DNA from: Collariella sp. IMI 366227
Lineage: Eukaryota > Ascomycota > Sordariomycetes > Sordariales > Chaetomiaceae
NCBI GenBank assembly: GCA_027946355.1
Contig: JAPEUS010000006.1
Location: 1,364,001 to 1,428,000 of the forward strand
DNA length: 64,000 nt
Direction of reading: 5' to 3'
The translations under genes and the position numbers were made by a program. A model generated the notes under the pieces. The model was not told where the DNA came from. It saw only the letters and a list, made by a program, of their open reading frames with translations, and searched no databases. Position 1 is the stretch's first letter. The number at the start of each line of letters is the position of its first letter. Below are positions 46,609-58,900 of the stretch, one piece after another.

Positions 46609-47105
46609 ATGTCAGGCCAGTCGAACGTTGGAAACCGCCAGGTGTCCGAGACGGGCTCTGGCACGCGCTACCACGAGGGCACCGCTCACTCGCATCTGCA
46701 TGCCGACCCTAGTATGTGTTCATCGCGGCTCCCCTTTTTGTGGCTTACCTAACAAGTCTTCAGAGGATCAGAGGTCGTTTGCCAACCGTGCGGGAGCTGA
46801 GGTGAGTTACAACAACTGTAGCAATAGCATCATCATGCGCTCACAAAGACGACAAGCAATCCGCAGACTCAGACCCAGAGGAATCCCGCGAAACCACCCT
46901 CCACAAGAAGGACCCAACACTTCCCGTAAGCCCTAATAATGACTAATCAATGAACACCACTCAACAGCACTGACACCTGCCGCCACAGGCCAAGATGCAT
47001 GGAAACGAGCCGTCAAAAGGTGCTAAGATCGATGCCGAGCTGCAGGCTGAGGACGAGGCCGAGCTCAAGAAGAAGGGCGGCTTGAACATGCCCGGCAAGA
47101 AATGA
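46609..47105 (+). CDS. Small hydrophilic fungal protein of unknown function
   Basis: Four exons, 46609-46711, 46764-46801, 46857-46925 and 46989-47105, give 108 residues. The protein is MSGQSNVGNRQVSETGSGTR, then YHEGTAHSHLHADPKDQRSF, ANRAGAEQSADSDPEESRE and a charged tail AELQAEDEAELKKKGGLNMP ending GKK. It has no membrane span or cysteine and reads as an intrinsically disordered conserved fungal protein. All three introns have canonical borders (GTATGT, GTGAGT, GTAAGC donors) and keep the frame, which supports a real gene. Function unknown. Confidence 0.7.
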
Positions 47106-47399
47106 GACACAAAAACCACGACTGCACGATTGTGATGATTTTAGATAAATTGGATTTGTTTTATTTATTTCAGATGGTGCCCCGCCGCTTTGCCAGGTTC
47201 CTTGTGTGGTACCTGCAGCTGTCCCTGCGGGTTGGCTATCAAGGTCCTCAAGGCCAAGCTTGCCATCGCCCCAAACTCACGAAAAAGGCTGTGAGATGAA
47301 CTCATCTTAGCTCTGAATTCCATCTTGCAGCCTTCACCTCGGCAAATATCAGTTACTTCACCACTATCGCAAGCATCACAGCCCGGCAACCACAACACG

Positions 47400-48972
47400 A
47401 TGACAACCCCCCATTTGACTCAACTCTACACCACCAAAAGCGGCATTGGAGATCCACAATCACCGTCCCTCGAGGTCACGCATTCCCCCGAGATTACCCC
47501 CTCGTCAACGTCACCCTCCAACCTTGGTGAGCCCATCATGGTTTCTCCGAAACGTAACGCCATTGCTGTCCACACCTCCCTCCTCTTCGACCCAAAGCGC
47601 AAGGCCTTTGTCAAAGATGTTACCATCAAAGTCTCTCCCGTCACAGGCGCCATCACCAGTCTCTACACCCGCTCTTCATACCAACCTTTCGCCTCCCAAC
47701 CAAACGACATCGACCTCCGCGGCAAGGTTGTCTTGCCAGGCTTCGTAGACGCCCACACGCACATATTTCTGCACAGTGACAAGTAAGCCAACTCTACATT
47801 TCCCCCTTTTATCTCATAGTTTAGATACTCATCCCCCCTCCTCCCCAGCGAACGCCCCACTCCCTCCAAATGTCTCTCTCCTCCCCATCGAACGCACCCT
47901 TCGCGCTACCAACCACGCCCGCGCCGCCCTCCTCGCCGGCTACACCACCTACCGCGACCTAGGCAGCGAGGCCATGGGCGCGTGTGACGCCTCCTTTCGC
48001 GACTGTGTTAACCGGGAATCGTCCCCGGGCCGAGATGTTTGTCGCCACCGAGGCGCTGGCTTGTTCGGGGTTATGAGGTTCGTTCGGAGCGTGGGAATAA
48101 CAGCGGTGGGTTTGGGGTGTGTGGTGGCGGTGGGATGTCGAGGGCCGCGGATGTGGCGGATGGGGTGGAGGGGTGAGGGCTGCGGTGAGGAGGAGGGTTG
48201 GGGAGGGGCAGATGTGATCAAGGTGTATGCGGATTATCGGAGGAAGGTGATGCGTTGGCCGGCGGATCTTCCTGGCTCTGAGGGCAGGGTGCTGTTTCCG
48301 CCGGATAGGGGTGAAAGGAATCCGGTGGTGCTGTTGTACACCAGGGAAGAGATGGAGGCGATTGTTGATGAGGCGAGGATGGCGGGATTACCAGTTGCTG
48401 CGCATGCTGGGGAGGCGGCGACGGCGTTGATGGCGGTGCGAGCTGGAGTGGCCAGCGTGGAGCATATGTTTGAGGATAAGGAGGGGGTGATGGGAGAGGT
48501 TGAGGAGGAGATGATGAAGAGAGGGACAATTTGGGTGCCAACATTGGCGGCGGCCGAGGTGTATTTTGACGAAGGGAAGATGGGGAGGTGCAAGGAGAGG
48601 GTGAAGAAAGCATTTGACAATGGCGTGACCATTGCGGCTGGTGGAGATACCGGGACCTTCAACCACGGGCTGAATTCCCGGGAGATGGAGATCATGGTGG
48701 AGGCTGGGATTCCAGTGGAGGACGTCCTTGTGGCGGGGACATATCATGGCTGGTTGGCCTGCGGCAAGGACGCTTGCGGTTTTAGGTTTGGGTGGTGGGA
48801 CGAGGGCAACAGGGCGGATATCATTGCCCTGGATACCGATCCGAGAGAGGACCCCAAAGCTCTACGGAATGTCAGCTTTGTGATGAAGGATGGCCGGGTA
48901 TGGAAGCAGGATGGGCTGCCTTTAAAAATGGTTCCTTGCGACGCTGTGGTCAGAAGAGGAGAGCAAGGATAA
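47400..48972 (+). CDS. Metal-dependent amidohydrolase, frame broken in the first third of exon 2
   Basis: Imidazolonepropionase/prolidase-like member of the amidohydrolase superfamily; substrate unknown. Exons 47400-47782 and 47849-48972. The metal-binding motif GFVDAHTHIFLHSD closes exon 1. Exon 2 gives RATNHARAALLAGYTTYRDL, then GADVIKVYADYRRKVMRWP, PVAAHAGEAATALMAVRAGV, SVEHMF and TIAAGGDTGTFNHGLN with the final metal Asp. Frame changes near 47868, 48003, 48070-48075, 48167 and 48210 interrupt the reading; mixing frames restores family-like sequence such as GGFGVCGGGGMSRAADVAD. The C-terminal 250 residues are intact. Base-count errors in G runs are the likeliest cause. Confidence 0.75.
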
Positions 48973-49950
48973 ATATATCTTCGGATCTTTCTTATGCCTT
49001 GAGTAGCTTGATTGAATTGTCACCCCACGGAGTAGAGGCTTTTTGGTCGCTACGAGGGCTGCTATCCCTCTTCGTCTTTTTAGCTTCGAGCTCAACTGCG
49101 ATGTGAACGACAGCTGGTTTAAAAGTCCTTAAAAGCTCAGAGAAAACCGCCGAGTTACAGCGATTGGAAACTCCAGTAGAAACAGACGGGCCCAGCAGTC
49201 CCGTTACTCTGCCGTCTCTGGCTGAGTGGCGTTTAAACAAGTCTCATGATCACTGTCTCACGAAATACAGCGTTGCCAACCACGGTAGGCACGTCTTTAT
49301 TCTCTAGGATGGCCGGTGCAGACAATCCTTGAACAAGTCCTACCGTGGTATCCGATCTGTGCTCTTCAATTAGAGTTCGGCTGTTCTGGACGTACAAAGC
49401 GCCGAGTCATGCGGGGAAAGGTGTCTGAGGTGATGATAGTATGGTTAGGGACCAACTTTTAATGGTTTGTAAATGGGGTGTTAACAAAGAGCTTGGAGGG
49501 AGAAGAAGCAGGATCATTCTTTGCTGAGTCGGATTGTGACACTAAAGTAAGTTCAAAAACTGAAGTGTCAGGGGTTGTCAAACAACTCTCCTTCATTCCG
49601 TTCCACAGCTTACTGCTGATGGTGTCGCAAGGCAAACAACACTCGGGCACAATGCCACCAAGGCTGGACTAACATTACAAGTTTACCTTTGCCCGGAGGA
49701 CTCCGAGGATCGTTGTAAATGAGCAAAATTGCATCTTTCTTTCTCACATTGCGGAACAGGTGCACAACTGCACGACCACTCTTTGTACGAGGGAACTCGA
49801 GCCGCTTTTATCAACAGTCTATCAGCCCTTTCCCTACTAATATTATGCTTTCCTTGCCCTGTTTGAAACCTTTAGTCTTTTTTTTTCCTTTTTACTTTAG
49901 TGTTTTTTATCACCACCCACTCTTCGTTTCATATCTGACTGGCCTAAGCC
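48973..49950. other. Intergenic region upstream of the GH35 gene
   Basis: No gene. The last 200 bases are T-rich (a run of nine T near 49880), typical of a fungal leader. Confidence 0.45.
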
Positions 49951-52900
49951 ATGAAATTTCTCCATCTCCCAACAGCCTTTGCGCTGTTTGGACTACCCTT
50001 TACCACCGCCCTCTCCCTGCCGTCAATTTCCAAAATTAACCTCGCCCCAAACGCTTTCCACGACCATAATGCCCGATCTACTGCCGCAAAACAAAACCCC
50101 CCTGTAACATGGGACAATGCCTCCCTTCTCATTAACGGCAAGCGCGAGATGATTCTCAGCGGCGAGTTTCACCCCTTTCGGCTACCCGTACCGGCACTGT
50201 GGCACGACGTACTCGAGAAGATGAAAGCGGCCGGGCTAAACACGGTCAGCTTCTACATCAACTGGGCGCTGTTGGAAGGCAAGCGAGGGGATTTTCGGGC
50301 GAGTGGAATATTTTCGCTGGATGAGTTCTTTGAGGCCGCCAAGGAGGTGGGGTTGTGGTTGATTGCTAAACCGGGTCCTTATATCGGTGAATAAACCTTC
50401 GATGTGGTGGTGGTTTCGGGTTGTTGCTGATGGGGACGTAGATGCGCATGTTTCAGGGGGTGGGTTACCTGGGTGGGTTCAGAGATTGAAAGGGCATCCG
50501 AGGACCTCAGATCCAGATTATCTCGCGGCAACGGAGAAGTAAGTGCCAATCATGGGCGAGGCAAGAGACTGTGCCTGACAAAGCAGTTACATGAACAACA
50601 TCGCACCGATCATCGCCAAACATCAGATCGGTAACGGTGGGAATGTCATTCTCTACCAGCCGGAGAGCTCCTACAGGTACAGTTTCCAAACAACCCCCCG
50701 GTGGGCAAGCTAACATGTTGCAGTCCTGCCAAAGTACAGGTCGGTGTTAAATTCCCCGATCCTGGGTACATGCAATACGTCGAGGATCAAGCAAGAAAGG
50801 GGGGCATCGTTGTGCCTTTTATCAGCAACGATGGCTGGGACGCTGGGAATAATATTCCTGGCTCTGGCGTCGGCCAAGTTGACATTTACGGCCACGAGCT
50901 ATATCCACTTGACTGGGACTGTAATGATGTTGGATGGGACAAGGGGACTCTGCGGGACGCGCTGTATTCGCGGCACCTCAGCCTCAGCTCAGCGACGCCT
51001 TTTGCGCTCTCGGAGGTAAGTGGCATAGAAGTCTGGTGTATTTCAGCAAGAAGCTAACATGTTTATGCCAGTTTCAAGTAAGAATGCTTTGGGTGTAGGT
51101 CAACATCTCACTTACATTATCACAGGGAGGCATGCTCGACTTATGGGGCAGTAGTGGCCCGGCCCGCTGCGCGGAGAAGTACAACCAAGAACACTCTCGT
51201 GTTTGGTACAAGAACAACTACGGTGCGGGCGTCAAGATCTTCAACATTTTCCCAGTGAGTGAGAGAATTCATGTATTTGAGACAACTGCTGATGCCTCCT
51301 GGCCTTCAGGCTTTTGGGGGAACCAACTGGGGGAACCTAGGATTCGACAGCGGATACACGTCTTACGATTCTTCCGCGGTAAGCCCTTAAAGTACAGAGA
51401 AGCTATAGCGTCTTCTAATATAATTAGGCTATTGACGAAGACCGGCGCGTTGACCGCGAAAAGTACTCCGAACTAAAACTTCAAACCAACTTCCTAAAGG
51501 TGTCGGCAGGCTACCTGACAGCCATCCCTGAAGTCAAGCCCACGACGGGCGTCTACAGCCCCAACCAGAATATCACCGTGACCGCCGTAGTCGGCCCTGA
51601 AGGCGGTTTCTACGTGACGCGCAAGACTGCATTTCGCGACAAAACCCCCCTCAACTACACTCTCACACTACCGACATCCAAGGGCATGATCGCCATTCCT
51701 AAACTGGGGGGCACGCTCACGATGCCCGGACGTGACACTCGGATCCACGTTACTGACTATCCGGTTGATATTCATAAAGTGATATACTGCACGGCCGAGA
51801 TTTTTACGTGGAAGAAGTTCGACGACAAGACAATTGTCTTCATCTACGGCGGGATGGGCGAGACACACGAGCTGCTGCTCGAGCGCAACCCAGTCTCCCT
51901 TCTCCTCACAAAAGTCAGCCCTGGCGTAAAAACAGAGCAAGCGGGGGCGTACTTGTACGCGCAATGGACGACAGGGGCGACCAGGCAGATGATAAGAGCT
52001 GGAAGTCTCTTCATCTACATGATCGGTATGCCCCTGCTGAAGGCTTCCTTTCTATGACCTATCCACTCACAGCACCACACTAACCCCTTTTCTCAGACCG
52101 CGCTTCCGCCTACAAACTCTGGGTTCCCGACACCCCTGGCCAGCCACCACTCATCATCTCCGGAGGCTACCTCATCCGCACAGCCAAATTCACCGACACA
52201 ACACTCTCCATCCGCGGCGACTTCACCAACGACACAACCCTCGAAATCTTCGGCGTCCCCAAGACCGTCACCACCATCCTCGTCAACTCCAAGCCCCCGA
52301 AAACCCAACAATTCGACGAGAACGGCATCTGGCAAGCCCAAATTGCCTACGCCGTCCGCCTCCTCGAGAAAGCCCTCCACACCTACAAATTCCAATGGAA
52401 ATACCTCGACACCCTCCCAGAGCTTTCACCGTCCTACTCCGACGCCGCCTGGCCCGACGCCTCCATCCTCACCACCAACAACACCTTCCTGCAGGCTCAA
52501 AAGACAGAGACCTCACTCTTTGCGGGTGATTACGGTTTCCACGCGGGCGGGGCGCTCCTCTTCCGGGGCCGGTTCACAGCGACGGGGCAGGAGAAGGTGT
52601 TCAACGTGGTAACACAGGGCGGGGTGGCGTTCGCGTCGATGGCGTGGCTGAACGAAATGTTTCTGGGCAGCTGGCCGGGCAACGCAACGGCCCGGGTTCA
52701 CAGCGATAGCTACGCGCTGGCGGGGCTGAAGGCGGGCGAGGAGTATGTGTTGACGGTATTGGTGGACAATATGGGGTATGCGCAGAACAACAATGTAGGT
52801 GGGGATGATATGAAGGCGCCGAGAGGGATTTTGGAGTACTGGTTTGGGATGGGGGCCGGGGAGCAGCCGAAGGTGAGGTGGAAGGTGACGGGGAATTTAA

Positions 52901-53653
52901 AGGGGGAGGATTATGTCGACAAAGTGAGGGGGCCGTTGAACGAGGGGGGCTTGTTTGCGGAGCGGCAGGGTTATCACCAACCTTCTCCGCCGGCTACGAA
53001 GTTCGTGGATGGGGATCCGATCAACAAGGGGATTGGTAAACCTGGAGTTGGGTTTTACACGACCGAGTTCAAGTTGGAGGTGGCTTATGATGAGAGTAAC
53101 GATACGCCCATGAGGATCGAGTTCCCGGCGATCGACCCGGTGAAATCGAACAACTATCGGGTGTCGTTCTGGGTGAACGGGTATCGTAAGTTTGTTTCTG
53201 ACTTGTCTCTTCTCACCTGCCACTTACCCCAATATCACCGGGGCGTCTCAAGGGCGCAATTCCCCCGACACCCCGAGACATATGCCATACTACCACCACA
53301 CAAGTATCGGGTACCTGCCTCACCTCACCTCACTTCCCAGCCCGCCTGATCTGGCATTAGACCTGCGGTACCACTCGAAGCTGTTCAGAGGCGAGACTAA
53401 CACCTACCTGGTTGCAGACTTTGGCCGCTACATCAGCCACATCGGCCCGCAGACGTCGTTCCCCGTCCCCGAGGGCGTGTTCAAATACAACGGCACCAAC
53501 ACGCTCGCCATGGTCATCTGGGCAACGCACACCGAGGGCGCACGCGTCCAACCTCTGAATCTGCAGCTGGATACAACTTTTTCCGAGAGCAGTCGGCGGC
53601 AGGTGCTGCCTATCGCGGCACCGGCGTGGGCGGAGAGGCCCGGGGCGTACTAA
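49951..53653 (+). CDS. Secreted GH35 beta-galactosidase-family protein lacking the acid/base glutamate
   Basis: GH35 enzymes remove terminal beta-galactose from plant polysaccharides outside the cell. Ten exons: 49951-50386, 50442-50538, 50587-50676, 50724-51015, 51072-51077 (6 nt), 51126-51254, 51310-51378, 51428-52025, 52097-53185 and 53418-53653, giving 1013 residues, close to Aspergillus LacA. A signal peptide opens the protein (MKFLHLPTAFALFGLPFTTA). Domain blocks are VSFYINWALLEGKRGDF, VSGGGLPGWVQRLKGHPRTS, VVPFISNDGWDAGNN, VDIYGHELYPLDWDC and FGGTNWGNLGF. The nucleophile Glu is residue 305 (FALSE | FQ | GG). At 202-208 it reads QPESSYS where active members have QPENEYS, so the acid/base Glu is Ser. 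The frame is otherwise intact. Confidence 0.92.
51072..51077 (+). other. Six-nucleotide exon in the GH35 gene
   Basis: TTTCAA lies between TGCCAG and GTAAGA and codes Phe-Gln of the invariant EFQ-GG block directly after the nucleophile Glu. Without it the two residues are lost in frame. Confidence 0.8.
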
Positions 53654-55198
53654 GCATCTCCAGCCGCAGCGGTTTGCTTCCTTATGTCCGTCTTGAGGGG
53701 TACGGCTTTCCCTTTTGGTCAGTCCTGCTGCGGGGTTGGGTTGGGTATTGACTTGTTGGCGTATTGACTTTTCGATGAGAGATCGGTGTATCGTGTCGCT
53801 GGAATGTAAGTCACTTTAGTGTGCATGCCTTGCAGGAGGGGTACCTGCGTGCAAGACAGGAACTGGTCTAGCCCGATACCAATATTGGGGTCACTTGACA
53901 TGGTGTGAACGAGGTTCTCAGCCCAACCAGGTGTGTTCGGTTCAGGTCGGCTCGGCTGTGCCGCGATGCTGCTCTCGGCCTCGCGAGCGCCGGATGTGCC
54001 GGACAGGGTGTGAGGCTGCGGGTGGCACGGCAACCAGTCACAGTGTGATGGGTTGATGCTGGATGTGAGAACCAGGTCAGGCTTCGGTGGGCAACAAAAG
54101 GTCAGGCTTCGGTGGGCAACAAAAGGTCAGGCTTCGGTGGGCAACAAAACCAGGAAACGGACCAAGTTGCCCGAGCAGAGTCAAACTGAGCTTTTCGAAG
54201 AGCGAAGCTGTGTTAGATGAGGCAACATGGAATGAGACTGGGCAATTGCCTTGCGGGGTCGCCGCTTGAAGCTGGCTGAATGAAGCTGAAAACAGCGCGA
54301 TGCCGACACACTTCCGAGAGGCGTCATAGAGCCGCATCCAGGCCTTCCCCCAAGGTCTCCGCCAAGGGACTACCCAAGACAGGCGCTGGCTGTTGACGGG
54401 AGATTGCATCTCCGGAGCTTGAGCTGCCCGGGCTGCCCCCACAGAAATCAAACCAAGGCAGAACTCATCAGCGCAGAACACAGCGCAATCTCCTTCTTGC
54501 CACGCGTGACCGACGATGCGACCATTCCTCGTGGCTGGTGTGACTGTGACGAGAAAACCAGGCTCGCCAGGCAAGAAAATGGGAAGGGAAGAGGTTTAGA
54601 GGTTGCTAAATGCGGAAGTGCTAGGGGCAGATCGAGAACGGCGCTTAACCTGATGGAGATCTGCGGGGCAAGACAGCGCCAAGCATCACCATTGCAAGCT
54701 AACCCTTTTTAGAGACTGTAAGTTAAGACTCAAGCGAAGCAGCAGGAGAGCAGCTCCGGAAGACAAGATGAGAGTTTGATCATCAAGATCAGATGAGATT
54801 GGTGGTGTTTCGTCAGCACCAATGTAAACTGCTCAACCGCCCCAGTGGCGATCGATGTACATGCAAAAGTGCCCTGCGCCCCATGGTATCATTCTTGTAT
54901 CCAATCCGCGACTCCAGAAAATGCTCACAAAGGAAATCCCGTCCGAAAGATGTCAAGTCCCAGCCCCAATCCTATTCCTATAATTCAAGTGGTTCTTGCC
55001 CCAAGAAGCCCCAGTCGGGTCCCAGCCCAAATACCAATCCGATGATTCAGGGTGCTGTAGCCCCAAGAAAATCCCCAACCCAATGCCCGTGATGATATTG
55101 AGTGCCAGAGATATCAACGCTCGCTATGCAATGCTCGCCCGCCAAAGCCAAACCATCAATGAGGTAAAGAGAAAAAAGTAAAGCAAAATAGGAAAAAA
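53654..55198. other. 1.5 kb intergenic region with a 25-bp triplicate
   Basis: No convincing gene; a 165-codon minus-strand frame at 54077-54574 resembles nothing known and its 3' end is simply the repeat. Confidence 0.45.
54075..54149. repeat. Three perfect tandem copies of a 25-bp unit
   Basis: The unit begins GGTCAGGCTTCGGTGGGCAA and ends CAAAA. Copies occupy 54075-54099, 54100-54124 and 54125-54149 without a mismatch. Confidence 0.9.
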
Positions 55199-55913
55199 TC
55201 AGATCTCCCAGCACTCCTCCTCTCCAGCCTCCTCCTCCCCTTCGGGAGCAATAAACACAATCCCTCTCCGCTTCCAGCCACCCCGCTTCAGGAAGTCATC
55301 CCCCTCGGGCCCAAGACCCGTCGTGTAGCGGGGCTGTGGCCGGGGCGTGAGTCTGGCGACATACCTTGACCGCACGGGCGCCGGGGCCAGACCCATGGCT
55401 TCGAGGGGGTGAGTCGTCCTCCGCAGAAACCGAAGAGCTGCTGCTGCTGAAGGTGAGGCTGCACTCGGAGCTGGCGTCGCTTGGGGTGGGGGATGGCGCG
55501 CGAGGGCGCTTGGTAGTGCTGGTGGTAGAGATGGTGGTAGAGATGGTTGGCGTGGGGGTTGAGGCAGGCGTGGGCTTGTTGTCGAAGCCAAAGTCAAAGC
55601 CGTCGTAAATTATTGTGTTAGCCGCTGCTGAGAGCGATTGGTAGCTGGGCTCGGATGGCCGGCGGAGGTTGTGGCTTGAGCGAGCCTGCCGCAGCTCCTG
55701 GGGCTGGTAGGGCCGCGAGATGGACTCGTCAAAGGTATCCCGGAGAGGAGGGGACGAGGCCGGGGCGAGTGCTGGGTGCAAGCGGAGCGGGTCCCACTCG
55801 ACTGACATGATGGTCTCGGCTCTGCTGCTGGTGGACGGCCGCGAGCTGGTGGAGGAGTCGAGAGAAGGGCGGGCCAGCGAGCTGACGTCGTTGGGACGGT
55901 GTCTGCGAGGCAT
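55199..55913 (-). CDS. Ser/Pro-rich fungal protein of unknown function with a conserved C-terminal motif
   Basis: I cannot assign a function. From the Met at 55913 it reads MPRRHRPNDVSSLARPSLDS, then a Ser/Thr/Pro-rich low-complexity middle with PYQPQELRQARSSHNLRRPS and TIIYDGFDFGFDNKPTP. A frame change near 55385-55400 (before the GTATGT-like bases) joins it to a C-terminal block, RYVARLTPRPQPRYTTGLG, DDFLKRGGWKRRGIVF and an acidic tail EEEAGEEECWEI. The GGWKRRGIVF part is of a kind I have seen in conserved fungal proteins. The same frame stays open upstream to 56072, so a longer N-terminus is possible. Confidence 0.55.
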
Positions 55914-58900
55914 CTCTTCGCTGGTGTTGCCGACAGTAGAGTCGGTGTTCGTGCCGCTGGTCCAGTGGTTGAGTCTGAGACTCCTGTGACTCCGGAAACT
56001 GCGGAGGAATCGGCGGTGTGTTGAGTGAGGGGTAGAATAGTTGATGCCGCACAACATTACGCGGGGTGACAACGGTTTATGGGTTTGCTCCTGAAGCGAA
56101 GACTGCCGAGCCTAGTTGGTCGTAATCTGTTGTCCCTGAGGGCCGTTGGTTCCAGACATGGCTCAATTTGAGATGTTGAAAAACGAAGGGCCAGGCAGAG
56201 CTTAACAGTGGACGGCTCGGAAGGGGGGGGCACCGGATATTATAAGCAGCTGCATGGTTGCGATCCTTGTGCCGGACGACAGTTCCAGACGGGAGTGCCG
56301 ATCCTCGTGCTCATGACGGAGGTGTGGTACCTTGCAGGGCCCAGCAATGCCCGGATTGGGCAGGGATAGGATAACGACAGGAATCGGGTGATTATTGGGG
56401 TGTGGCTGACGAGGAACATCGTTCAGCCCGGCTTGCTTGATAGGACCAGGGGCAGGGTTTGAAGGGACGAGGGGGTGCGAAGGTACGAAGGGACGGAGTA
56501 CGCCAACGAGCGCAGAATTCCCGATTGAGCTGGCAGCGTCCAACGAGCGCCACCTCATCAACAACCGCAGCAGCAGCCCGTGGTCAAACAACACGAACCG
56601 CCACCTCGCTCTTCGCCTCAACAAGCCGGCCTCAAGTTGCCTGCTGCTGACACACAAAGAACCACGTTCTCAGTCCTGAAACCAAAGAAAGAGAGCACAA
56701 TGATCGTCCTGACCATTCATCACTGCTGTCATCCCAATGATCCCATCGATCCTTTCCGAGACGACCGCGCAAAACCGACCACGTAGTACGTCATGGAAGC
56801 TGTGAAGACAGACCAAAAACCCCGCTGACTTGGCCAGGAGCGGCTGGACGCCAAGGATGAGCAGCGGGGCGATGGGGCACATCCACCCACGCCAGGCCCG
56901 GGGGGGTCGTTGCCCAACATGGAAGGCTTGGCTTGGCCTGGCTTGGCTTCGTGCAACAAGCGGTTGGCCTCTGCCCTGGCAACCGTCGCCTTGGAGTGCG
57001 CCGCCCGAGCCTGAGCAAATTGAGAAAACCTGGAGAAAACCCACACGATGGGGCTTCCTCCTCCACGCGACCGGAGCAAAAACACCGCCCACCCAGGGCG
57101 GGAGCGCCGGGCCATGCTCATCACCGCAGCGAGACCACCAACACGGACAGCCGTCTCGTCTGCGAGGAACAGCAGTTCGTGTTATGTTCTCACTCACCGC
57201 CAGTTCCCGAGCATCACTCATCCGAGGCTGTCGATTTGCTGCTTTCGCCGCTCAGGGGGTGTGGTACTCCGTAAGCCCGCAGTGTTGCTCACACTTCACC
57301 GCGTGGCATCTGCTCATGGGACCTCAAAACCCCCTCCTGCGCTTCGCATTCACGCTCGCCAGCAAGATGCGCTCCTGCAACCATGGTTTGGCAGCCGGTG
57401 ATTGGGCGGGTTCCCGAGAGGGGTGCTGGGAGGCAAGCCACCAGAATGCATGTTCTGTTCCAGCAGTGTGGTTGATCCGCAGATCGCTAGCGAGATGCCT
57501 GTGCGAATGGGACGCCCTGGCTGGCTGCTTGGGAGGAATGTGGGATCCTTGGCATTGGGTGTCTTGCAGTTGAAACACAGAACAGAAAGCAAACCTGGTC
57601 CGTCGGTGGAGTCTGTGGCGGTGGTCTTTTCTTGACCCGGGGCTGTTCCGGAGATCAAATTAGAATTGCTACCATCGAGCTTTCGGATCGGCCTCGACAA
57701 GCTCGGAGAACTTCGGTATCCCTGACTGACTGGCTTAGCCTCTGCCCCCAGGGTTTCCTCGTCGGTCTCATCCCTCGTCATCGAGCTCTTGGGAACGACC
57801 ACCCTCGTCCAACGGTTCAAGACCCCGCGTCTCCGATCTGCGATCAACAAGCGGCGGAGACCCATCCTCGCCATCATATGATAGCACTTCGAATGCCGGC
57901 CATCCCAGTTTTGTCAGAAACGCTGCGTGCCCAAGTCATTGCCTGGGACGCTTCAGCCTCAGAGTGAGTCGACGGCCGATGTCAAGAACCTCGGACGGTC
58001 CGCTTGGGCCTTGGCTGACTGTGGCTCGCCGGCTTGACTCAGCTTCCCGATCTTGCCACCAATAATTGATCCTACCACGCGGAGGAATTCGGCATTTGAT
58101 AAGCTTCGAAGCAGCATCGTGAGCGTCGCAGAAGTTTCCGCTTTTGATAGCGAATGGATGGCCAGTGACGCACTGTCGTGCACTTTTGAAACACGATGGC
58201 TCAGAACGGCTTCATCAATGATGCTGCGGCGTCGTGCTGGTGTCGCAAGAACAAGTACAAACGTCAAGAATGCTGGTGGGGAGTTGAGATTTTGGTCCGT
58301 TTGCACGGTAAGAGAAACGTGTACTTCCGAGCTAGCCTCCGTATCAGCGCAATCGTTTGTGACTTGCGTCCCTTGAGTACAGTCTCCTCCATTTCCCAGA
58401 AGAGCCTCGAGCAGCCGCAAGAAGCAACCCATTGTTCCTGCCTAAGCATCTACCCGTGGCAGATCTGCTCGTCTCAGGAAATCGATGCTGCGGCTTCCCG
58501 AGTCTTGGACCCCCTGGATCTGAGCTGGGTTGTGAGGCGCTCTTGTGCTTTTTTGACTTCGATATCGAAAGCAACGACCCCGAAATCATTCCCGAGACTC
58601 GGCCCGCCAGGCTTGTGTTGCCGACATGCATCCTACCGGCCAACCGGGTTTGTATCACCAGCATGCGACTCATGCATCTGGCCGCCTTGGAAAAGCAGTT
58701 TTGATATTTGATTCGGAGATCGATACCAAAACCGATGACTGAAGGTGGCTGAAGATCGCAGCGTATGACCGGTCATTGCTTTCGCGGACGCAGGTCTCGG
58801 GTCATTTGATGATGAGTCGAGAATACTCCGAAATATGTCGCAGGCAGGTATCCCTGAGGCTGAAGTGAGGCGCTCGAGTTCAGTTCCAGTTCAACGCCAA

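Noticed and set aside
54077..54574. 165-codon minus-strand open frame
   Set aside because: Its C-terminal part is only the translated 25-bp repeat, and the rest matches nothing known.
56830..57573. 247-codon open frame on the + strand
   Set aside because: Composition is Trp/Cys/Ser-rich without family blocks, similar open frames overlap it on both strands, and there is no intron or start context support.
57959..58711. Open frames on both strands that might be a NACHT/ankyrin-type gene fragment
   Set aside because: I could not point to any Walker or ankyrin motif; the reading was suggestive only.
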